This document shows, piece after piece, positions 44,086 to 51,434 of a stretch of DNA of 64,000 nucleotides. Where the stretch lies: contig NZ_CP019301.1 of the NCBI RefSeq assembly GCF_001953955.1, forward strand, positions 124,001-188,000, in the 5' to 3' direction. Under the pieces are notes generated by a model, which saw nothing but the letters and a program-made list of their open reading frames with translations, was not told where the DNA came from and did no database searches. This DNA is from Prevotella intermedia ATCC 25611 = DSM 20706 (GTDB taxonomy: Bacteria > Bacteroidota > Bacteroidia > Bacteroidales > Bacteroidaceae). How positions within the stretch are numbered: the stretch's first letter is position 1; every line of letters starts with the position of its first letter. A program made the position numbers and the translations under genes.

Positions 44086-45276
44086 ATGAAAATAGGCGAT
44101 AAGGTTAGATTTTTGAGCGAAGTTGGAGGTGGCACCATCTCTGGTTTCCAAGGCAACAAGATAGTTTTGGTGGAAGACGAAGACGGTTTTGAAATTCCTA
44201 CGCCCATCAACGACGTGGTGTTGGTGGGCAACGACGATATGTCGGAAGCCAAGATAAAAAGCTTGGAGCAGACAAAGCAGGAACAGGAAGAAGGCAAATC
44301 GAAGTCGATAAAAGCCCGACTGAGCGACCACGCCGATACGGTAGTCGACGAGAAGTGGGACGAAGTGGAAGAGCCAGACTACGACCCAGCAGACAATTTC
44401 ATTCCGCAGCCACGCGAACGAGAGGGTGGCAACACGCTCACGGCATATTTGGCGTTTGTTCCGACAAAGCTCCGGGAACTGAACAACACCGATTTTGAAT
44501 CGTATATGGTGAACGACAGCAACTATTATATACATTATATATATATGGTGGGCAACGGAAAAGAGTGGCGTTGCAAGTCGGTAGGCGAGATAGAACCCAA
44601 CACGAAGGTGTTTATGGAGCAGTTTGCCTACACCGATTTGAACGACCTTACCGAAACGTGCGTGCAGCTTTTTGCCTACAAAGCCGACAAACCGTTCGAG
44701 CGGAAGCCCGCACTCGACACGCGAATCCGCATCGATGCCACGAAGTTTTATAAGCTGAACACTTTCCGTGAGAACGATTTCTTCGACTCGCCCGCACTGC
44801 TTTACGCCATTACCGAGAAAGCAAAGGTGGAGGAAACACACATCGAGCCGAAGTTGGAACTGCCCAAGAAACTGCAGGGCAGCAACACCAAAAATGTGGT
44901 ACCACAACCACAGCCAGCCCGAAAATCATTGGAACGGAGGTACGAAAACAACCAAAGTAAGGCAAAACATTCCAAACAAATTCTTAAAAACGATAAAATT
45001 GTTGTAGATTTGCATGCTGAAGAGGTGTTGGAAACCACCGCAGGTATGTCGGCGGGCGATATCTTGGAATATCAGATGGGAATTTTCCACGCCACTTTGG
45101 AACAGTATAAGAACAAGAACCAGCAGAAAATAGTCTTTATTCACGGTAAAGGCGAAGGCGTTCTGCGCCGTGCCATACTCCGCGAACTGAACTATCGGTA
45201 CAAGAAATACCAGTTCCAAGACGCGTCGTTCCGCGAATACGGCTACGGCGCAACGCAAGTAACAATAATAACCTAA
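44086..45276 (+). CDS. DUF2027 / Smr-domain protein
   Basis: The 396-aa protein starts with a small beta domain (MKIGDKVRFLSEVGGGTISG), followed by an acidic/charged linker, the DUF2027 domain (LTAYLAFVPTKLRELNNTDFESYMVNDSNYY) in about 120-260, and a C-terminal Smr domain with VVDLHAEEV (near 306) and the conserved IHGKGEGVLRRAI. Smr domains, as in MutS2, cut or bind branched nucleic acids or RNA; here no MutS part is present. nadE follows after 15 bp. Function is not known. Confidence 0.88.
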   Translation: MKIGDKVRFLSEVGGGTISGFQGNKIVLVEDEDGFEIPTPINDVVLVGNDDMSEAKIKSLEQTKQEQEEGKSKSIKARLSDHADTVVDEKWDEVEEPDYDPADNFIPQPREREGGNTLTAYLAFVPTKLRELNNTDFESYMVNDSNYYIHYIYMVGNGKEWRCKSVGEIEPNTKVFMEQFAYTDLNDLTETCVQLFAYKADKPFERKPALDTRIRIDATKFYKLNTFRENDFFDSPALLYAITEKAKVEETHIEPKLELPKKLQGSNTKNVVPQPQPARKSLERRYENNQSKAKHSKQILKNDKIVVDLHAEEVLETTAGMSAGDILEYQMGIFHATLEQYKNKNQQKIVFIHGKGEGVLRRAILRELNYRYKKYQFQDASFREYGYGATQVTIIT

Positions 45277-45291
45277 TATAGATTTTTAAGA

Positions 45292-47247
45292 ATGAAATAC
45301 GGATTTATCAAAGTGGCTACGGCAATACCTGAAGTAAGGATTGCAGACACTAAGTTTAATCTTGAAGCTATTGAAAAGCAAATTGTGATGGCTGAGGGGC
45401 AGGGGGTTGAGATAATCGTCTTCCCAGAGTTCTGTATTACGGGCTATACGTGTCAGGACTTGTTCCGCCAACAATTGTTGCTCGACGACTCGGAGCACGC
45501 TATGATGATGTTGCTCGACTTCACACGCCAGCTCGACATCATTGCCATTGTCGGCATTCCTGTGTGCGTCGGTCCATTGTTGCTAAACTGTGCTGCCGTG
45601 GTTCAGCACGGAAAAATCATCGGAATCGTGCCCAAGACCTATCTGCCGAACTATGCAGAGTTCTACGAAAAGCGTTGGTTTGCATCGGCACGCGACCTTT
45701 GTCCAACACAAATACACTACGCTGGTCAGACCGTATTGGTTACGCCAGCACGTCAGATATTCCGTACAGCCGACGGAGTGAAGTTCGGAATCGAAATCTG
45801 CGAGGACATCTGGGCACCCATTCCGCCAAGCAATGCACTCACATTGGCAGGCGTAGAGATTATGTTCAACCTTTCGGCAAGTACCGAACAGATTGGTAAG
45901 CACCGCTATCTCGAGGCTTTGCTGGCACAGCAGAGTGCCCGTACCATCTCGGCGTATGTGTATAGCAGCTGCGGTTTCGGCGAAAGCTCGCAAGATGTAG
46001 TGTTCGGTGGCAATGCCTTCATATACGAAAACGGAACCCAGATAGCCGAGGCTGAACGCTTCTCGCTCGACCCACAACTCATCATAGGCGAGATTGACAT
46101 AGAGAAACTGCGCTCAGAGCGTCGCTCGAACACCACCTTTGCGAATGCACAGAAGGATATGTATGTAGACCCAATCGGCGGTGTGCTGCCCGAAAAGACC
46201 TACGTAAACTGTTTGCCAAAGGAGAATACGGAACGCGAATTCACCCTTACACGCAGGATAAATCCACAGCCTTTCATTCAAAGCGAGGATATGGAGGCTG
46301 CCTGCGAGGAGGTTTTCAACATTCAGGTAACGGGCTTGGCAAGGCGATTGCTACACACCAACTGCAAGACCATCGTAATCGGCGTGAGCGGCGGACTCGA
46401 TTCTACACTCGCATTGCTTGTCTGTGTGCGTGCTTTCGATAAGCTGAAGTTCGACCGCAAGGGCATTATCGGCGTTACGATGCCAGGCTTCGGTACGTCA
46501 GAACGTACACACAGAAATGCCATTGCACTTATGGAAGAGTTGGGTGTGGAGATAAAAGAGATAAGCATAGAGCCATCGGTGGTGCAGCATTTGAAGGATA
46601 TAGGGCACGATATAGACGTTCACGACTCTACCTACGAGAATGCACAGGCACGCGAACGCACACAAATCTTGATGGATTTGTCGAACAAATACGGTGGAAT
46701 GGTTATCGGAACGGGCGACCTAAGCGAACTTGCGCTCGGCTGGTGTACCTACAACGGCGACCACATGAGTATGTATGCCGTAAACGGAAGTGTGCCCAAG
46801 ACACTTGTGCGCCACCTCGTTACCTACGTTGCCGACCTTTCCGACAACGCCAAAGTGGCAGAAGCACTGCACGACATCGTGGCAACACCGATTTCGCCAG
46901 AGCTTACTCCTGCCGACGAAAAGGGCGAAATACAGCAGAAGACGGAAGACATCGTTGGCCCATACGAGTTGCACGACTTCTTCCTCTACTACTTCCTGCG
47001 CCACGGTTTCCACCCATCGAAGATTTATTACCTTGCAGGAAAGGCGTTCGAAGGCAAGTACACAGGCGAGGAAATAAAGAAATGGCTCTACACTTTCGTA
47101 AGTCGCTTCTTCAAACATCAGTTCAAACGCTCGTGTCTGCCCGATGGTCCGAAGGTAGGAACGGTGAGTCTGTCGCCCCGTGGCGATTGGCGCATGCCGT
47201 CAGATGCCAACAGCACCAACTGGTTGGCAGAGATTGAGCAACTCTAA
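45292..47247 (+). CDS. nadE: Glutamine-dependent NAD+ synthetase
   Basis: The 651-aa enzyme makes NAD+ from deamido-NAD+ with ammonia taken from glutamine. The N-terminal amidase domain has the nitrilase triad: Glu in VFPEFCITGY (near 45), Lys in VPKTYLPNYAEFYE, Cys in GIEICEDIW (near 166). The C-terminal synthetase has the ATP loop GVSGGLDSTLALL (near 366) and GTGDLSELALGWCTYNGDH. This is the long two-domain form. It is translated just after the Smr gene. Confidence 0.96.
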   Translation: MKYGFIKVATAIPEVRIADTKFNLEAIEKQIVMAEGQGVEIIVFPEFCITGYTCQDLFRQQLLLDDSEHAMMMLLDFTRQLDIIAIVGIPVCVGPLLLNCAAVVQHGKIIGIVPKTYLPNYAEFYEKRWFASARDLCPTQIHYAGQTVLVTPARQIFRTADGVKFGIEICEDIWAPIPPSNALTLAGVEIMFNLSASTEQIGKHRYLEALLAQQSARTISAYVYSSCGFGESSQDVVFGGNAFIYENGTQIAEAERFSLDPQLIIGEIDIEKLRSERRSNTTFANAQKDMYVDPIGGVLPEKTYVNCLPKENTEREFTLTRRINPQPFIQSEDMEAACEEVFNIQVTGLARRLLHTNCKTIVIGVSGGLDSTLALLVCVRAFDKLKFDRKGIIGVTMPGFGTSERTHRNAIALMEELGVEIKEISIEPSVVQHLKDIGHDIDVHDSTYENAQARERTQILMDLSNKYGGMVIGTGDLSELALGWCTYNGDHMSMYAVNGSVPKTLVRHLVTYVADLSDNAKVAEALHDIVATPISPELTPADEKGEIQQKTEDIVGPYELHDFFLYYFLRHGFHPSKIYYLAGKAFEGKYTGEEIKKWLYTFVSRFFKHQFKRSCLPDGPKVGTVSLSPRGDWRMPSDANSTNWLAEIEQL

Positions 47248-47340
47248 AACAAACGTTTTCGCCAAGTCGGATTGTGCAATGGCAAACGTGTTTGAGCATT
47301 GCCACGACCAGAAAACGCACCTCTTGAGGAACGAAAAAGA

Positions 47341-47850
47341 ATGAAACGAATCCTTTTCACATTCCTATTACTCTTAATTGCCATATTGGGGAAAGCCCAG
47401 TATGGCAATTATGTCCAATTAACGGCAGTAGAATTGTTGCAATATCAGCTGCAAAAGACACGCAAGCAGCCCGCAACGCCACCCTTCCGCCGCTACGGTC
47501 TGCGCCGCATACGTGCCTCTAAGTACCTCGACGACAGCGACCCACGCCACATTTGGGGCTGGCATTTGCAGCCCAACGAGCAGTACGAAGCATCAGAACC
47601 CCTCTATAAACTCTTTCAAAAGGGCGACCTTTCCTCGCTCGGAATCATCGACACGCAAGGCGCAGGCATCGAAGTCGTGTTTTGGGACAAGACCTATTAT
47701 CGCCGCTTTTCGCAGCAACTGCGCAACATAGGTTTCATTCTGAGCAACAGTCCTGCAGCCACGAACGTGCTGCAATTCCGCAAACCCGACACCACCGTGC
47801 GGGTAGATGTTACCATTTGGGCTGATATATACATCTTTAAAATAGAGTAG
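47341..47850 (+). CDS. Small secreted protein, unknown function
   Basis: Starting at ATG 47341 the product has 169 aa with a signal peptide (ILFTFLLLLIAILGKAQ). The mature part is basic and beta-rich (FRRYGLRRIRASKYLDDSD; VEVVFWDKTYYRRF-like segment; VDVTIWADIYIFKIE). I do not recognise a family. An upstream in-frame start at 47299 would delay the signal peptide and is less likely. It lies 93 bp past nadE and is followed by element C7. Confidence 0.7.
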   Translation: MKRILFTFLLLLIAILGKAQYGNYVQLTAVELLQYQLQKTRKQPATPPFRRYGLRRIRASKYLDDSDPRHIWGWHLQPNEQYEASEPLYKLFQKGDLSSLGIIDTQGAGIEVVFWDKTYYRRFSQQLRNIGFILSNSPAATNVLQFRKPDTTVRVDVTIWADIYIFKIE

Positions 47851-47916
47851 GGCGCACCACTTGGTTTGCTTTGGTAGCACCTTTTCCTCTCCTTTGCAAC
47901 CCTTTTTCCTTGCATT

Positions 47917-48174
47917 TATATAGAATTCCTAGGAGAACTAGAGTTTTCTAGAATCTCTAGCACAACCCCCGAAAACACCCTTAGCTTTGTAAATATAATT
48001 CGCAGGAAAAACGGTAATTTCGATTTGGCACTGCGAAAGCGGCTGTTTTGCAACGCAAAACCTACGCTTTTACCGTGCAAAACAGCCGCTTTTGGAATGC
48101 AAAACAATAGGTTTTGCAAAGCGTTGAAAGCAAGATAGTTATGCAATAGTTACGCCTGTGAAAAATATTTACAC
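47917..48174 (+). repeat. Modular palindromic element, copy C7 (slots A, B', A') with leader
   Basis: A CTAG leader (AATTCCTAGGAGAACTAGAG and TTTTCTAGAATCTCTAG) is followed by the core at 47988-48173, exactly 186 bp. Slots A, B', A' give a perfect long hairpin and match C5. A strong terminator lies 50 bp further on at 48225, so transcription from the gene upstream probably reads through the element. Confidence 0.9.
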
Positions 48175-48224
48175 TTTTATAATCTATTTTCCATATAACA
48201 GGCAGCATTAAAAGTCTATATGTT

Positions 48225-48257
48225 GGGAGCGTGAAATGTTCACGCTCCTATTTTTTT
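48225..48257 (+). terminator. Intrinsic terminator after element C7
   Basis: GGAGCGTGAA pairs perfectly with TTCACGCTCC around ATG and is followed by TATTTTTTT. It is the first clear terminator after the secreted-protein gene, about 375 bp past its stop. Confidence 0.9.
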
Positions 48258-48389
48258 ATCACTTACTTGGCAATGCCGTGAATGTGGGGTTGCAACATAA
48301 GCACATAATAGACACACCACAATATAGCAACTATTGGCAGGAAAAAGAAAAACATTGAGGGAATATTTGAGCGTATGGCATAAAAGCGT

Positions 48390-48661
48390 TACCTTTGCAT
48401 AAGATAAGCTGCACTCGAACATTCAAGAATAAATTCTTACGTTACTCGTTGGCATTATCTTTGCATAAGATAAGCTGCACTCGAACATTCAAGAATAAAT
48501 TCTTATGTTGCTCGCTGGCGTTATCTTTGCATAAGATAAGCTGCACTCGAACATTCAAGAATGAATTCTTATGTTGCTCGTTGGCATTACCTTTGCATAA
48601 GATAAGCTGCACTCGAACATTTAAGAATGAATTCTTATGTTTCTCGTTGGCATTATCTTTG
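48390..48661 (+). promoter_or_regulatory. Tandem array of five -7 boxes in exact 66-bp register
   Basis: TAnnTTTG boxes start at 48390, 48456, 48522, 48588 and 48654, exactly 66 bp apart (TACCTTTG or TATCTTTG). Each is followed by GCATAAGATAAGCTGCACTC, GAACATTCAAG and the near-palindrome AAGAAT-nn-ATTCTT. The last unit is cut after the box. It lies about 130 bp ahead of the surface-protein gene at 48795. Because 66 is divisible by three, a repetitive 22-residue frame is also open through it; I regard that as a by-product. Confidence 0.85.
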
Positions 48662-48794
48662 CATACGCTAAAAAAATCAATATTATGACCTTGTAATAAA
48701 TAAGGTAGAAATTTATTTTAACTTCTCAAACGCCCGCGCCTCCGACACGGCGTTGCTCTGAAAGAGTTTCAACAGGGAGGCACAAGTAAAAACA

Positions 48795-50828
48795 ATGATG
48801 ACAAACTTATTAAGAAACAGCTGCGCAACGTTCGTGGCGTTGTTCATTGCAATGTTTGCCCTGCCCACCACGACGCAGGCGCAAATCGAGTACAACCTTG
48901 CGGTTGGTGGCAAGGTGGTAACTTCAGATAACTGCAAAGACCTCTCCGAGATTGACGGCGTAAGCGGAACTGTAAACTACGAACCTAAAACCAAAACGCT
49001 AACACTGCAAGACGCAACGATAGAAGGCGACATTATGTACGCCATATCTTCAGACATCTACGGTCTGAAAATTAAAGTCTTGGGCACCAACAAGATAACT
49101 GCACAGGCTTATGGAATTATCTTCTCAAGACCAACAAGTATCATAGGCGACGGAACACTCGAGATAGTAGGTAGCGACGAAAGCGGTATCAACACCAGTG
49201 GCAACACGCTCACCGTCGAGGGCTGCACTCTGAATGTCAAGGGAGGAAAGTTTGGCATTAGAGGATATGACGGTAATCACGGCGAAGACATCACTGTCAA
49301 GAACGCCAAGATAACCGCAGAGGGCACAAGTGAAGGCTCTATCGGCAACATAGCATCGCTCGCTATGGAAGGCTGTGCCATCATCGAGCCTGCTGGAGCA
49401 GCGTTCGACGAATCTTTGCACGGCGTTGCACTGAACGGAGCGTTGGTGAAAGACAAGGTAATTATCGCACCAGCTTCGGCACCTGTTACCGAATACGAAC
49501 TCATTATTGCAGGTACAAAGGTGAACGATAAGAACTGTGGCAACCTTTCTGAGATTGAAGGGGTGAAGGGAACCGTGAAGTACGACCCTGAAACCAAGAC
49601 CCTAACACTCGAAGATGCTACGATAAATATCGAAAAAGAGGATGCAATTTACTCTGTAATCGACGGTTTGACACTCAAGGTTGTTGGTAACAACACGCTG
49701 AAAGGCACCAATACAGCCATCGGTTTCCAAAAGCCAATGACCATTACAGGCGGCGGTACGCTCAATGCAGAGAGCACTAAAGAAACTGCTATCTACGCTG
49801 TCGGTACTTCTCTTGTTATCGAAGATTGCACCATAAATGCGAAAGGATTAGCCTGTGGCATCTCTGGAAATGACGGAGAGAATAGCGAGCAGCTCACCAT
49901 CAAGAATGCCAAGGTAACTGCCGAAGGCAAAGAGGGAGGCTCTGTATGCGACTTTGTTACCCTCACGATGGAAGGTTGCGTTATCACCGAACCTGTGGGA
50001 GCAGCGTTCAACGAGTCGTTGCACGGCGTTGCACTGAACGGAGCGTTGGTAAAAGACAAGGTTGTCATTGGTCCTGCACCAGCACCTATAACCGAATACG
50101 AGCTTATGATTGCAGGCGTAAAGGTGAACGAGAAGAACTGTGGCAACCTTTCTGAGATTGAAGGCGTGGACGGAACAGTGAAGTACGACGATGAAACGAA
50201 GACCCTCACCCTCGAAAATGCTACGATAAATGTAGGAGAGAAGAATGCCATCTTCTCTGTAATCGACGGTCTGACAATCAAGGTTGTCGGCAACAACACG
50301 CTGAAAGGCAGCGAGGCAGCTATCGTCTTCTCAAAGCCAATGACCATTGCAGGTGGTGGTACGCTCAACGTGGAGAGCACCAAACAAACAGCTATCAACG
50401 CTATTGGTACTGCTCTCACCATTGAAGATTGCACCGTAAATGCGAAAGGATTGGACTGTGGTATCTCTGGAAACAGTGGAAAGGACGAAGAGAAGCTCAC
50501 TGTCAAGAAAGCTACGGTAAGTGCAGAGGGCACAAACTTGGGCTCAATCTGTAACTTGGCAATGCTCACCATGGAGGGTTGCGCCATTACCGAACCAGTG
50601 GTAGCTGAATTTGACGAATCGCTGAAAGGCGTTGCGCTCAAGGGAACATTGGTAAAGGGCAAGGTGGTGATAACCAACGGTGCAACAGCTATCGGCTCAT
50701 TGACAACCGACACAGCCACTGCAAAGCAGGGTATCTACACCCTTAGCGGTGTCCGTCTTTCTGTTGAACTGAACAAACTGCCAAAGGGCGTGTACATTGT
50801 AAACGGCAAGAAGGTAGTAAAGCAATAA
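48795..50828 (+). CDS. Three-repeat secreted surface protein, probable type IX cargo
   Basis: The 677-aa protein has a signal peptide (CATFVALFIAMFALPTTTQA) and three homologous blocks of about 201 residues starting near 33, 234 and 435 (EYNLAVGGKVV, EYELIIAGTKV, EYELMIAGVKV). Each block alternates short strands such as GTLNAESTKETAIYAVG and LTIKNAKVTAEG, which suggests a right-handed beta-helix. The end (GIYTLSGVRLSVELNKLPKG, then VYIVNGKKVVKQ) is the Prevotella-type sorting tail. Ligand and function are unknown. The nucleotide similarity between blocks suggests recent internal duplication. It is preceded by the promoter array and a leader hairpin (AACGCC/GGCGTT, 48729-48754). Confidence 0.83.
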   Translation: MMTNLLRNSCATFVALFIAMFALPTTTQAQIEYNLAVGGKVVTSDNCKDLSEIDGVSGTVNYEPKTKTLTLQDATIEGDIMYAISSDIYGLKIKVLGTNKITAQAYGIIFSRPTSIIGDGTLEIVGSDESGINTSGNTLTVEGCTLNVKGGKFGIRGYDGNHGEDITVKNAKITAEGTSEGSIGNIASLAMEGCAIIEPAGAAFDESLHGVALNGALVKDKVIIAPASAPVTEYELIIAGTKVNDKNCGNLSEIEGVKGTVKYDPETKTLTLEDATINIEKEDAIYSVIDGLTLKVVGNNTLKGTNTAIGFQKPMTITGGGTLNAESTKETAIYAVGTSLVIEDCTINAKGLACGISGNDGENSEQLTIKNAKVTAEGKEGGSVCDFVTLTMEGCVITEPVGAAFNESLHGVALNGALVKDKVVIGPAPAPITEYELMIAGVKVNEKNCGNLSEIEGVDGTVKYDDETKTLTLENATINVGEKNAIFSVIDGLTIKVVGNNTLKGSEAAIVFSKPMTIAGGGTLNVESTKQTAINAIGTALTIEDCTVNAKGLDCGISGNSGKDEEKLTVKKATVSAEGTNLGSICNLAMLTMEGCAITEPVVAEFDESLKGVALKGTLVKGKVVITNGATAIGSLTTDTATAKQGIYTLSGVRLSVELNKLPKGVYIVNGKKVVKQ

Positions 50829-50840
50829 GAACAGTTTTGT

Positions 50841-50867
50841 AAGGGCGTACATTATTGCGCCCTTTTT
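50841..50867 (+). terminator. Intrinsic terminator of the three-repeat protein gene
   Basis: AAGGGCG pairs with CGCCCTT and is followed by a T-run, starting 12 bp past the stop codon. Confidence 0.8.
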
Positions 50868-50895
50868 CCCCTCACGGGGAAGACGAAACTAACGG

Positions 50896-50940
50896 AAATC
50901 CCCTTACTCGGAATTGGTCGGGTGAGGGGATTTTGTTGTT
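50896..50940 (+). terminator. Second terminator-like hairpin
   Basis: AAATCCCCTTAC pairs with GTGAGGGGATTT (one wobble) and is followed by TGTTGTTT. It stands between the first terminator and element C8. Confidence 0.6.
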
Positions 50941-50969
50941 TTTGCATCGTTACGCTTGTACGGTTGTTT

Positions 50970-51155
50970 TGTAAAGATAATTCTGACGAAAAACGGTAAT
51001 TTCGATTTGGCGTTGCGAAAGCGGCTGTTTTGCAACGCAAAACCTACGCTTTTACCGTGCAAAAGAGCCGCTTTTGGAATGCAAAACAATAGGTTTTGCA
51101 ACGTATTGATAATTAGGTTGTTATGCGATAGTTACGCTTGTGAAAAATATTTACA
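50970..51155 (+). repeat. Modular palindromic element, copy C8 (slots A, B', A*')
   Basis: The core is exactly 186 bp with no CTAG leader. Slot 3 carries the A* arm (GCAAAAG-AGCC), so the long hairpin has one mismatch. Between here and the malic enzyme stop (51156-51434) there is no gene; a small hairpin CCGATAG/CTATCGG lies at 51249-51266. Confidence 0.9.
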
Positions 51156-51346
51156 GTTTTATAGTCTTATTTCTGCATATTGAGCAAGGAATAGAAGCGG
51201 AATAGAGGGAGTGGGCGAGGAGGTTTTCTGTTCGGAAGAGGATAGGTTCCGATAGGTTTCTATCGGTTTGTTGTGAATGTAAATGCCACAGCAAGATGAT
51301 AGGGCAGATAGGGTAGTTCAAGTTACTGTTGCTTCGTTATAAATGT

Positions 51347-51382
51347 AAACGCCACCTTGCTGAGGGCAGTAAGGTGGCGTTT
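51347..51382. terminator. Terminator of maeB; near-twin of the hairpin at 54526
   Basis: AAACGCCACCTT pairs perfectly with AAGGTGGCGTTT around a 12-nt loop (GCTGAGGGCAGT). On the minus strand it follows the malic enzyme stop by about 50 bp. Stem and most of the loop recur at 54526-54561. Confidence 0.75.
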
Positions 51383-51434
51383 GTATTATAATAAGGTAGC
51401 GTTTGTGTGGTAAGCACGCAGTTCTGGTGCTTGC

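Noticed and set aside
48395..48688. 97-aa frame with four 22-residue repeats over the promoter array
   Set aside because: The repeat arises from the 66-bp period. Start and end differ from any gene pattern, and the non-coding explanation with five -7 boxes is stronger.
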